From Mycolicibacterium flavescens (lineage in GTDB: Bacteria; Actinomycetota; Actinomycetes; Mycobacteriales; Mycobacteriaceae): a DNA stretch of 64,000 nt. The position numbers and the translations under genes are program-made. How positions within the stretch are numbered: position 1 is the first letter of the stretch; the number at the start of each line of letters is the position of its first letter. Below, piece by piece: positions 17,117-24,914 of the stretch. The notes under the pieces were generated by a model. That model did no database searches. It had not been told where the DNA came from and worked only from the letters and a program-made list of their open reading frames with translations. The DNA is taken from the NCBI RefSeq assembly GCF_001722335.1, contig NZ_MIHA01000018.1:62001-126000 (forward strand). The letters run 5' to 3'.

Positions 17117-17656
17117 ATGGGCAACGAAATCCGGGCGGCAGAAACTCTCGGGACGGTTCACCCCGACAACCCCGACCCCGCCCTGCGTGCGGTGCTCTCG
17201 CCGACCGGTGTGGTGCTCTGTGGTTCCTGCCAGAAGTTGTCGCGCTGTCGGCTCGGACTGCACCGCGAAACCCTCGGTGACGACGGGGTCGTGGTCAGTG
17301 AGATCACGTGTCCGCGTGACCAGGAGGGCGGCATCAGCGTCGCCCACGGCGGTTGGACTGCGGGCATTCTCGACGAGATGGTCGGGCACGCGCTGCTGCT
17401 GCGCCAGGAGTTCGCGGTCACCGGCACGCTGCAGGTCAAATTCGTCAAGCCGGTGCCCATCGAGCGGCCGATCATCGGCCGGGCCCGGGTCACCGGACGC
17501 GAGGGGCGACGGGTGTTCGTCAGCGCCGAACTCGTGCTCGCCGGCAGCGAGGCGGTGCTCGCCGAAGCCGAGGCGATCATGGTCCGCCGACCGCCCGACC
17601 ACTTCGAGCGGCACGAGAAATGGTTGTCCGAACTCGACGCGAAGGCCGCCCGATGA
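17117..17656 (+). CDS. PaaI family thioesterase
   Basis: A 179-residue hotdog protein. The PaaI-type core is 'VAHGGWTAGILDEMVGHALLL' (about residues 82-102), with the catalytic-type Gly-Gly turn and acidic helix residue, followed by 'GTLQVKFVKPVPIERPIIGRA'. It would hydrolyse a short or aromatic acyl-CoA. The N-terminal 50 residues contain three cysteines (CGSCQKLSRC), which is unusual for this family and could bind metal. ATG 17117 is preferred to GTG 17111. A 4-base ATGA overlap couples it to the mycofactocin-coupled SDR. Confidence 0.85.
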   Translation: MGNEIRAAETLGTVHPDNPDPALRAVLSPTGVVLCGSCQKLSRCRLGLHRETLGDDGVVVSEITCPRDQEGGISVAHGGWTAGILDEMVGHALLLRQEFAVTGTLQVKFVKPVPIERPIIGRARVTGREGRRVFVSAELVLAGSEAVLAEAEAIMVRRPPDHFERHEKWLSELDAKAAR

Positions 17657-18471
17657 GCGCGTTGCTGGATGGCCGGGTCGCGTTCGTCACCGGCGCCGCC
17701 CGCGGTCAGGGGCGCAGTCACGCCGTGCGGCTGGCGCGCGAGGGGGCCTCGATCATCGCGATCGACATCGCGGGCCCGGCCGCGGAGGCGAACACCTATC
17801 CGCCGGCCACCGCCGACGATTTGGCGGAAACCGTGCGGCTGGTCGAAGCCGAAGGCGGGTCGATCATCGCGCGCATCGCCGACGTCCGCGATCCCGACGC
17901 GCTCGCCGGCGTGCTCGCCGAGGCCGTGCCCGAGTTCGGTGACCGGCTCGATGTCGTGGTCGCCAATGCCGGGATCTGCAACTGGGGCCGGTTCTGGGAG
18001 ATGCCCGACGAGCAGTGGCTCACGCTGGTCGACGTCAACCTCAACGGCGTCTGGCGAACGATGAAAGCCGCTGTCCCGCAGATGATCAAGGCTGGCAACG
18101 GCGGTTCGATCATCACCGTGAGCTCGGTGGCGGGGATCAAGTCGCTGCCCGGGCAGGCGCACTACAGCGCCGCCAAACACGGCGTGGTGGGCCTGACCAA
18201 GAGTGCGGCTATCGAACTCGGGGAGTATGGGATCCGGGTGAATTCGATCCACCCCTGGGGCGTTGCGACGCCGATGGCCGAAGACCCGACGACGGCCACC
18301 ATGCTCACCGAACACCCGTCCTATGTGATGTCGTTCGGCAGCGTTCTGCCGGCGGTCCCGTTGGCCGAACCCGGCGACATCTCCGACGCGGTGGTGTACC
18401 TGGCCTCCGACCTGTCGCGGGCGGTCACCGGGACACAATTGACGCTGGACATGGGTGCCACCAAGGTCTGA
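17653..18471 (+). CDS. Mycofactocin-coupled SDR family oxidoreductase
   Basis: A 272-residue SDR with the hallmarks of the mycofactocin-coupled subfamily. These are the 'TGAARGQGRSHAVRLAREGASIIAIDI' start and the insertion near residue 45-60 ('TYPPATADDLAETVRLVEAEG'). The catalytic motif YSAAK gives Tyr171/Lys175. In this subfamily the nicotinamide is not exchangeable and is thought to be re-oxidised through mycofactocin, which fits oxidation of an alcohol in a mycobacterium. The biosynthesis genes are not in the window. It overlaps the PaaI gene by 4 bases. Confidence 0.88.
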   Translation: MSALLDGRVAFVTGAARGQGRSHAVRLAREGASIIAIDIAGPAAEANTYPPATADDLAETVRLVEAEGGSIIARIADVRDPDALAGVLAEAVPEFGDRLDVVVANAGICNWGRFWEMPDEQWLTLVDVNLNGVWRTMKAAVPQMIKAGNGGSIITVSSVAGIKSLPGQAHYSAAKHGVVGLTKSAAIELGEYGIRVNSIHPWGVATPMAEDPTTATMLTEHPSYVMSFGSVLPAVPLAEPGDISDAVVYLASDLSRAVTGTQLTLDMGATKV

Positions 18472-18494
18472 TCACCCACCGTTATCGTTGAGCG

Positions 18495-19214
18495 ATGACG
18501 GCACCGGTGCGCGACCAGAACCCGGCCCGCAAGGCGGCTGAGGTCGCCGCGGCGAGCCTGCGCCGCCAGATCATTCTGGGGGAGCTGCGCGAGGGCGAGT
18601 CCCTCCCGTCCGAAGCTGACCTGCTGGCCGCTCTGCGAGTTTCGAAACCCACGCTGCGGCAGGCGATTCGAATTCTGGAGTCCGAGTCATTGGTGACGGT
18701 GCGGCGCGGGCCCCGCGGCGGGATCCATGTCAGCGTGCCGACGGTCGAGACCGCCGCGGGTTATGCCGCGACCGTCCTCGAATACCGGGGCGCCGACACC
18801 GCAGATCTGTTCGAGGCCGCAGCCGCGCTGGAGGGGCCGTGCGTGGCGATGCTCGCGCGGTCGCGGTCGGCCGAACAGGTGCGTCGGCTGCGGGCAGCAG
18901 TGGCCGAGGAATCCGAGGCGCTCGACGATCCGCAGCGGCTGCTGAGCCTTGAGAACGACTTCCACCGCCTGATCGTCGAATGCGCGGGCAACGCGACGTT
19001 GCGGGTGCTGTGCGAGATGATCCGCACGCTCATCGACACGGCGACGAGCCGGTACCTGAGCGCGACCAGACCCGCTGTGCACGGCCCGGCGTTCGTGGCG
19101 GGTTCGCGCACCCATCGCAAGGTCGTCGATCTGATCGAGCGCGGGGACGCCGAGGCCGCCGAGGCGCTGTGGCGGAAACACATCCGCGAGACCGCCGCGC
19201 GGATCGGCGGCTGA
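18495..19214 (+). CDS. GntR family regulator (FCD / FadR-type)
   Basis: A 239-residue GntR protein. The N-terminal winged helix (about residues 12-80) has 'GESLPSEADLLAALRVSKPTLRQAIRILESESLVTVRRGPRGG'. The C-terminal FCD ligand-binding domain contains the metal-binding pattern around 'ENDFHRLIVECAGN' and 'HRKVVDLIERGD'. It is followed 38 bp later by a paralogue in the same direction. It may control the preceding operon or the divergent acyl-CoA dehydrogenase/thiolase pair (inference). Confidence 0.92.
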   Translation: MTAPVRDQNPARKAAEVAAASLRRQIILGELREGESLPSEADLLAALRVSKPTLRQAIRILESESLVTVRRGPRGGIHVSVPTVETAAGYAATVLEYRGADTADLFEAAAALEGPCVAMLARSRSAEQVRRLRAAVAEESEALDDPQRLLSLENDFHRLIVECAGNATLRVLCEMIRTLIDTATSRYLSATRPAVHGPAFVAGSRTHRKVVDLIERGDAEAAEALWRKHIRETAARIGG

Positions 19215-19237
19215 GCAGCTAAAACGCGCTTTGCGTT

Positions 19238-19254
19238 ATATCATCTATCGATAT
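19238..19254. promoter_or_regulatory. ATATC-N7-GATAT inverted repeat overlapping a GntR start codon
   Basis: The left arm is 19238-19242 and the right arm 19250-19254, with the right arm containing the first two bases of the start codon at 19253. Its position suggests an autoregulatory operator. Confidence 0.4.
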
Positions 19255-20002
19255 GGTGCGACGCACGACGGCGGTGACCGTCCCGAAGGCGAGCGCGCTG
19301 ATCGCCGCCGATCTGCGCCGGCGCGTCGTGACCGGTGAACTGGCGCCCGGCGAGCAATTGCCCAGCGAGACCGCGCTGATGGCGGAGTTCGGGGTATCCC
19401 GCCCGACTCTGCGGGAGGCGTTCCGAATTCTCGAGGGGGAGTCGATTCTGACCGTCGTGCGGGGCCCGCGCGGCGGGGCCCGGGTGCTCGAACCCGACGG
19501 TTCGACGGCCGCGCGCTACACCGGCACCCTGCTGCAGTACCAGGGCACGCCGCTGAGCGACGTCTACCGCGCGCGCACCGAACTGGAGGTGTCGGCGGTC
19601 GGCATGCTCGCCGCCGCCCGCGCAAAGGGCCCGGTGCGTGCGCTCGAGCTGTTGGCCGGCGAGGGCGACGGGCTCATCGACGACGAGGCGGCGTTCGCCG
19701 CCTACAGCCTGCGCTTCCACATCGGGGTGGTGGAGAACGCGGGCTGCACGACGCTCGCGGTGCTCGGTCGCATGCTGTTCGACATCCTCGACACCCATAA
19801 CGCCCAGTTCATCGCGGCGCATCCGCCGGGGTTCGAACGTGTGGCGAATGAGAAGGCGCAAGCCGCCTACCGCAAGCTGGCCAAACTGCTGCTGGACCGT
19901 GACGGCGCTGCCGCGCAACGGCATTGGCGCCGCCACCTCGAAGCCGTACAGGAATTCATGGTCGGCCAGTCCGACACCGCGCTCGTCGAAGTGCTGAGCT
20001 GA
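19253..20002 (+). CDS. GntR family regulator (FCD / FadR-type)
   Basis: A 249-residue paralogue of the preceding regulator. The winged helix is at about residues 12-80 ('GEQLPSETALMAEFGVSRPTLREAFRILEGESILTVVRGPRGG'), followed by an FCD domain with 'FAAYSLRFHIGVVENAGC'. The ATG at 19253 has no ribosome-binding site, and a TATCAT hexamer ends 9 bases upstream, so the mRNA may be leaderless. An ATATC-N7-GATAT inverted repeat (19238-19254) overlaps the start codon and could mediate autorepression. It ends 17 bp from the convergent acyl-CoA dehydrogenase. Confidence 0.92.
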   Translation: MVRRTTAVTVPKASALIAADLRRRVVTGELAPGEQLPSETALMAEFGVSRPTLREAFRILEGESILTVVRGPRGGARVLEPDGSTAARYTGTLLQYQGTPLSDVYRARTELEVSAVGMLAAARAKGPVRALELLAGEGDGLIDDEAAFAAYSLRFHIGVVENAGCTTLAVLGRMLFDILDTHNAQFIAAHPPGFERVANEKAQAAYRKLAKLLLDRDGAAAQRHWRRHLEAVQEFMVGQSDTALVEVLS

Positions 20003-20019
20003 CCGCCTCGGGGGAACGG

Positions 20020-21168
20020 CTAAAAGCCCATTCCCTTACCGACGATGTCGAGCATGATCTCGTTGGTGCCCCCGTAGATGCGTTGCACCCGGGCGTCACG
20101 CCAGATCCGCGCGATCTCGTACTCGTTGATGTAGCCGTAGCCGCCGTGCAGCTGCAGGCACCTGTCGACGATCCGCCACTGGGCCTCGGTCGACCACCAC
20201 TTGGCGCCGGCCGCCTCGTCGGCGGTCAACTCGCCGCTGTTGACCGCGATGATGCACTTGTCGACGTAGGTCTGCATGATGTCCAGCTCGGTCTGCATCT
20301 GCGCGATCGCGTGGCGGTTCACCTGGAAGGTGCCGATGGGCTGACCGAAAGCCTTGCGGTCGTGGGCATACTGCGTCGTGAGCTCCAGTGCCCTACGGGC
20401 GGACGCGGCGGCGTGGATTGCGATGCCGAGCCGCTCGGCGGGCAGGTTGCGCATCAGGTAGTAGAAGCCGCGGTTCTCCTCGCCGATCAGGTTCTCGGCA
20501 GGCACCCGCACGTTCTCGAAGTTGAGTTCGGCCGTGTCGGCGGACCGCTGACCGATCTTGTCCAGTTTGCGCCCCCGGGTGAAACCAGGGGTGCCCGATT
20601 CGACGACGATCAGGCTCAGGCCCTTGTGCGGCTTGTCGGCGTCGGGGTCGGTGCGGCACGCGACGACGACGAGGTCGGCCAGGATGCCGTTGGAGATGAA
20701 CGTCTTGGCGCCGTTGATGATGTAGTCGCCGCCGTCGCGTCGCGCCGAGGTCTTGAGATTTGCCAGGTCCGAGCCCGCGCCGGGCTCGGACATGGCGATA
20801 GCCGTGATCAGCTCGCCGGATACGTAGCCGGGCAGCCAGCGCTTCTTCTGCTCGTCGGTGGTCAACTCGGTGAAGTAACCGGCCAGGATGTCGTTCTGCA
20901 CACCCAATCCCAGCCCGACACTGCCGGTGAGCCAGAATTCCTCGTTGACGATGGCGTTGTAGCGGAAGTCCTTGATACCCATGCCGCCGTACTCCTCTGG
21001 CACCTCCCAGCCGAGCAGGCCGAGCTTGCCGGCTTCCAGCCAGGGTTCGCGGTCGGTGTAGCCTCGCTGCTCCCACTCCTCGGTGTGAGGCACACACGAC
21101 GTTTCGAAGAAAGACCGTGCGGTCGCTCGGAACTCGTCGTGTTCGGGCTCGAAGATGTCACGACGCAT
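20020..21168 (-). CDS. Acyl-CoA dehydrogenase (long-chain type)
   Basis: A 382-residue FAD-dependent acyl-CoA dehydrogenase that would introduce the alpha,beta double bond. The FAD/substrate loop is 'AMSEPGAGSDLANLKT' near residue 126. The helix-G glutamate ('LPAERLG', about residue 246) is the catalytic base of LCAD/isovaleryl-type enzymes, and the C-terminus has 'RIYGGTNEIM'. It is complete and homomeric in type, unlike the paired FadE genes elsewhere in the window. It is divergent from the thiolase at 21291. Confidence 0.95.
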   Translation of the reverse strand: MRRDIFEPEHDEFRATARSFFETSCVPHTEEWEQRGYTDREPWLEAGKLGLLGWEVPEEYGGMGIKDFRYNAIVNEEFWLTGSVGLGLGVQNDILAGYFTELTTDEQKKRWLPGYVSGELITAIAMSEPGAGSDLANLKTSARRDGGDYIINGAKTFISNGILADLVVVACRTDPDADKPHKGLSLIVVESGTPGFTRGRKLDKIGQRSADTAELNFENVRVPAENLIGEENRGFYYLMRNLPAERLGIAIHAAASARRALELTTQYAHDRKAFGQPIGTFQVNRHAIAQMQTELDIMQTYVDKCIIAVNSGELTADEAAGAKWWSTEAQWRIVDRCLQLHGGYGYINEYEIARIWRDARVQRIYGGTNEIMLDIVGKGMGF

Positions 21169-21236
21169 TGTGGTTCTCCAGATGAGTGAGGGGACGGTAT
21201 CGGGGCAGGAATCGACCTACCGTATGCTCCAATAAG

Positions 21237-21250
21237 GTTATAGATTTAAC
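21237..21250. promoter_or_regulatory. AT-rich GTTA-N6-TAAC motif in divergent promoter
   Basis: GTTATAGATTTAAC lies between the divergent acyl-CoA dehydrogenase and thiolase genes. A similar sequence on the opposite strand (GTTTATATCGTTAAC) is at 26153-26167, between another divergent pair. Both could be sites for one of the FadR-type regulators at 18495-20002; this link is a guess. Confidence 0.35.
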
Positions 21251-21290
21251 GGATTATTTCAAGCTGTGTGCTGCGGAGGGAAGAAGCCAG

Positions 21291-22463
21291 ATGAGAGATG
21301 CAGTCATCGCCGCTGCGGTGAGGACGCCGATCGGCAAGCGCAACGGCGGACTGGCCGACGTGCACGCGGTCGAATTGTCGGCGTTGGTGCTCAACGAGTT
21401 GGTCAAGCGCGCAGGGGTCGAACCCGCCCTGGTCGATGACGTGCACTGGGGCAACGTCATCAGCATCGGTCAGCAGTCCGGCAATATCGGCCGGATGGCC
21501 GTGCTCGCGGCCGGCTGGCCGGAATCGGTGCCCGGCTTCACCGTCGACCGGCAGTGCGGCTCGTCGCAGCAGGCGATCTCGACCGCAGCGGCCGCAGTCA
21601 TCTCCGGGCAGGCCGATGTCGTGGTCGCCGGCGGTGTCGAGATGATGTCGGGCGTGCCGATGGGCGCGGCGTCGGTGCCGGGCACCGGCGAGATGGGTGG
21701 ACCCGCCGTCGACCGGTACGCGTCGGCGCTGACCGCGCCAGGCTTCAACGGCCGGTTCAACCAGGGCGCGGGCGCCGAGCTCATCGCCGAACAGTACGGG
21801 CTGTCGCGCGGCCAACTCGACGAGTACTCCGTCGAGTCGCACGAGTACGCCGCCAAGGCGCAGGACGACGGCCTGTTCGCCGACGAGACGATGGCCGTCA
21901 CCACCGCGGCCGGCCAGGTCAGCGCGGACGAAGGTGTCCGGCGCGGCTCGACGGTAGAGAAGCTGGCCACCCTCAAGGCGCCCTTCGTCGAGAACGGAAA
22001 GATCACCGCCGGCAACGCATCTCAGATCTCGGACGGTGCCGCGGCGGTGCTGATCACCACCTCGCAGCGGGCGGCGGAGCTGGGGATGACGCCGATCGCC
22101 CGGGTGCACACCGCGGTCTGCGCCGGTGACGACCCGGTGAAGATGCTCACCGGTCCGATCCCGGCCACGGAGTTGGCGCTCAAGCGTTCCGGGCTGTCCA
22201 TCGACGACATCAGCTTCTTCGAGGTCAACGAGGCGTTCGCGTCGGTTCCGCTGGCGTGGCAAGCCGCGACCGGTGTGTCCCGCGAAAAGCTCAACCCGCT
22301 CGGCGGGGCGATCGCGCTGGGCCACCCGCTGGGTTGCTCGGGTGCCCGGCTCGCCACGACTCTGATCCACCACCTGCGCCGCACAGGCAGCCGGTTCGGA
22401 CTGCAGACCATGTGTGAGGGCGGCGGCACCGCCAACGCGACGATCTACGAACTGATCGACTGA
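21291..22463 (+). CDS. Acetyl-CoA C-acyltransferase (thiolase)
   Basis: A 390-residue thiolase catalysing the last step of beta-oxidation. The nucleophilic Cys89 is in 'DRQCGSSQQA'. The histidine motif is 'NEAFASVPLA', and the second active-site region is 'GGAIALGHPLGCSGAR', followed by 'CEGGGTAN'. ATG 21291 has a GGAGGG ribosome site; the open frame from 21186 runs through the promoter. Divergent from the acyl-CoA dehydrogenase, it gives both ends of a beta-oxidation spiral from one control region. Confidence 0.95.
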   Translation: MRDAVIAAAVRTPIGKRNGGLADVHAVELSALVLNELVKRAGVEPALVDDVHWGNVISIGQQSGNIGRMAVLAAGWPESVPGFTVDRQCGSSQQAISTAAAAVISGQADVVVAGGVEMMSGVPMGAASVPGTGEMGGPAVDRYASALTAPGFNGRFNQGAGAELIAEQYGLSRGQLDEYSVESHEYAAKAQDDGLFADETMAVTTAAGQVSADEGVRRGSTVEKLATLKAPFVENGKITAGNASQISDGAAAVLITTSQRAAELGMTPIARVHTAVCAGDDPVKMLTGPIPATELALKRSGLSIDDISFFEVNEAFASVPLAWQAATGVSREKLNPLGGAIALGHPLGCSGARLATTLIHHLRRTGSRFGLQTMCEGGGTANATIYELID

Positions 22464-22577
22464 CGACTCGCGCAGACCGGAGTGCGTGTTCCGATCGGAC
22501 ATGTCACCCTGGGCAATCATGCATTGCGCAGACGGCTGGGTTGCTGGCGGCAGGAGGTTGCTGGACGTCCGCAGTCG

Positions 22578-22602
22578 GCATCACCAGACCGGCTGGTGAT
22601 GC
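22578..22602. terminator. Hairpin between convergent genes
   Basis: A perfect 10-bp stem (GCATCACCAG at 22578-22587 and CTGGTGATGC at 22593-22602) with a 5-base loop lies between the convergent thiolase and the unknown gene ending at 22642. There is no U-tract, as is common in mycobacteria. It probably terminates in both directions. Confidence 0.6.
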
Positions 22603-22641
22603 GCGGCAGCGACTGTCGCGTGCCGCGCATCACTCGACCCG

Positions 22642-23694
22642 TTACTGCGGCCGTCTGCGGTCGCCGTTGGCCGGCACCGTCTCACCCCACGCCATGTGCA
22701 GGGTGGGGATGCGGGTGTCGTCGACCCGGTGCATGTAACCCTCCTGCTGCGGGTTGGGCATCTTGCCCAGACCCTGCATCCGGCCCTGCGGATCCGGCTC
22801 GCAGACCCATTCGACACCGTCGATCGTGTACCTGATGCCGTCGTGCCAGTAGTTGTCCTCGGCGCGGGTGATCTCGATGTCCATGGTGCGGGCCGAGGTC
22901 ACCTCGCCGTTGCTCTTGGCGGTGACCGCCACGTGGAAGTCGCGCTGCCCGAACAGGAAATGGCCGACCTCGCATTCGCCGTCGCCGTACAGGTTCGCCC
23001 AGGAGTACCAGGTCAGGTATTCGGCGTCGTGTAGCGGGTCCTTGTGGACATAGAGCTGGCCGCCCGGCGGCATCCAGGCCTCCTCCCAGAACAGGAACCC
23101 GCGGGCCGGCTTGCCGAACAGCATGCCGTCGACCTGCCAGGTGTGGCTGATGTACAGCAGCGACGACTCCGGCCCCGGCAGATACCACTGCAGCGGCGGC
23201 ACCACCATGCGGCCTTCCATCTCGATCACGTCTTCCTCGACGTAGGAGAAGTCCGGGTCGGACATGTCCAGGCGCATGTGTCTGCCGTCGGCGCCGTCGG
23301 CTGACTCGTACCGTACGCCGCTGTCGCCCAGCGGTTTACGCACGATATCAGTACTCAGGACCGCACCCTTCGGTTCGCGCCGAAGCTGCAGCTGCCCCTC
23401 GGGCGTGCCGGTGCCGACGATGATCAACTTCGGCGGCAGCGACAACGCCCCGGTGCCCTGCAACGCCACCGGCGGGGCGATGCGACGCATCACCGAGTAC
23501 AGCTCACCGTCCTCGTCGCGCAGCGTGCCCCAGATGTAGCCGGCCTCGCGCTGCAGGCCCAGCACAGGCTCGTCGGAGAGCAGTTCGGCGGCGTCGAACC
23601 GGCGGCCGGAGGCCAACGCGGCCAAGTTGAAACTTCCGGTGGGCGATAGCCCGGCGGCGTTCGAAAAGACCGGTCCCGCAGATGTTGTCGTCAT
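22642..23694 (-). CDS. Conserved protein of unknown function
   Basis: A 350-residue protein I do not recognise. It lacks a signal peptide or membrane segment. It is rich in beta strands and aromatic residues, with a motif-like stretch of 'RGFLFWEEAWMPPGG' followed by 'KDPLHDAEYLTWYSWANLYGDGE', and has three Trp-rich patches. The pattern resembles lipocalin- or AttH/CrtC-like barrels that accommodate hydrophobic ligands, but this is weak. The ATG at 23694 has a GGAG ribosome site. It lies 20 bp downstream of a CoA transferase in a minus-strand operon with an acyl-CoA dehydrogenase, which suggests a role with an acyl or terpenoid-like substrate. Confidence 0.75.
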   Translation of the reverse strand: MTTTSAGPVFSNAAGLSPTGSFNLAALASGRRFDAAELLSDEPVLGLQREAGYIWGTLRDEDGELYSVMRRIAPPVALQGTGALSLPPKLIIVGTGTPEGQLQLRREPKGAVLSTDIVRKPLGDSGVRYESADGADGRHMRLDMSDPDFSYVEEDVIEMEGRMVVPPLQWYLPGPESSLLYISHTWQVDGMLFGKPARGFLFWEEAWMPPGGQLYVHKDPLHDAEYLTWYSWANLYGDGECEVGHFLFGQRDFHVAVTAKSNGEVTSARTMDIEITRAEDNYWHDGIRYTIDGVEWVCEPDPQGRMQGLGKMPNPQQEGYMHRVDDTRIPTLHMAWGETVPANGDRRRPQ

Positions 23695-23714
23695 CGTTCT
23701 CCTATTCGTGGTGG

Positions 23715-24914
23715 TCAGATGGCGCCGCATTCGCGAAGCGACACCACCTCATCGGGTGTCTTGCCGAGCAGAGTGGTCAGGATCTCGTCGGTGTGCTCGC
23801 CCAGCCGCGGAGGTGGGCTGATCTCGGTGCTGCGCTGGATCGGGTTGGCGATCAGGTCGATCGTGCCGGCGTCCGGATGCTCGACGGGCACCCGCATGCC
23901 CCGATGCCGGATCTGCGGGTTGTCGAACACCGCGTCCATCGAGTTGACCGGGCTGACCGGCACGTCGGCATCCTCGAGCGCCGCGATCCACTCCGCCGCG
24001 GTGCGCTGCGCGAAGATCGCATCCAGCGTCGACAGCACCAGATCTCGGTTGGCGATCCGGGCCGACACCGTCGCGAAGCGCGGATCGTCGGCGAGTTCGG
24101 GGCGGCCCAACGCGGTTGCCAGGCCCGTCCACTGCCCGGGTGTGCTCGCGACGACGAAGATGTCGGCATCGGCGCAGCGGAAGGCCTGCGACGGGATGCC
24201 GCCGAAGCCGCCGTTGCCACGCCGCGGTGCGGGCACCCCCGAGATCAGGAAGTTCTGGGCGTAGTGCGACAGCGCCGCGACCCCGCAGTCGAGCAGCGCG
24301 AGGTCGATGAACTGACCCCGGCCGGTGCTCATGTCGCGCTCGCGCAGCGCGGCGAGGATCGCCGAGGAGGCGTACAGCCCGGCCAGGATGTCGACCATCG
24401 AGACGCCGACCTTCATCGGTCCCGCACCCGGTTCGCCGTCGGGAACACCGGAGACACTCATCATCCCGCTCATCGCCTGGAACACCCCGTCGTATCCGGC
24501 GCGGTCGGCGTAGGGGCCGTCCTGGCCGAACCCGGTCACCGAGCAGTACACCAGCCGGGGGTTGACCGACTCGAGCGCCGCGTGGCCCAGCCCGTATTTG
24601 TCGAGGACTCCACGGCGGAAGTTCTCCACCAGTACGTCGGAGTGGGTGGCCAGTTCGCGGATGAGCTCGGCGCCCTGCGGCTTCGAGTGGTCGATCGTGA
24701 TCGAGCGCTTGTTGCGGTTGGCGCTCAGATAGAAACCGGACTCGGTGCCGCCGTCGAGAAAGGGGGGACCGTACTGTCGGGCATCGTCGCCGACGCCCGG
24801 GCGCTCGACCTTGATGACGTCGGCGCCCATATCGCCGAGCAGTTGGGTCGCGAACGGCGCGGCGAGAATTCGGCTCAGGTCCAGAACTCGCACACCCGCC
24901 AGCGGACGGTTCAT
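23715..24914 (-). CDS. CaiB/BaiF class III CoA transferase
   Basis: A 399-residue single-domain class III CoA transferase. Landmarks are 'VLDLSRILAAPFATQLLGDMGADVIKVERP' at the N-terminus, 'FRRGVLDKYGLG', 'YCSVTGFGQDGPYADRAGYD' with the catalytic Asp region near residue 150-170, and the C-terminal 'PRLGEHTDEIL'. ATG 24914 overlaps the stop of the acyl-CoA dehydrogenase gene (ATGA). It would activate a carboxylate substrate by CoA exchange before dehydrogenation by its neighbour. Confidence 0.93.
   Translation of the reverse strand: MNRPLAGVRVLDLSRILAAPFATQLLGDMGADVIKVERPGVGDDARQYGPPFLDGGTESGFYLSANRNKRSITIDHSKPQGAELIRELATHSDVLVENFRRGVLDKYGLGHAALESVNPRLVYCSVTGFGQDGPYADRAGYDGVFQAMSGMMSVSGVPDGEPGAGPMKVGVSMVDILAGLYASSAILAALRERDMSTGRGQFIDLALLDCGVAALSHYAQNFLISGVPAPRRGNGGFGGIPSQAFRCADADIFVVASTPGQWTGLATALGRPELADDPRFATVSARIANRDLVLSTLDAIFAQRTAAEWIAALEDADVPVSPVNSMDAVFDNPQIRHRGMRVPVEHPDAGTIDLIANPIQRSTEISPPPRLGEHTDEILTTLLGKTPDEVVSLRECGAI

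Noticed and set aside
17024..17614. N-terminal extension of the aldehyde dehydrogenase
   Set aside because: It crosses the divergent promoter with site D and overlaps the PaaI thioesterase gene. The ATG at 17023 has a good ribosome-binding site and matches family length.
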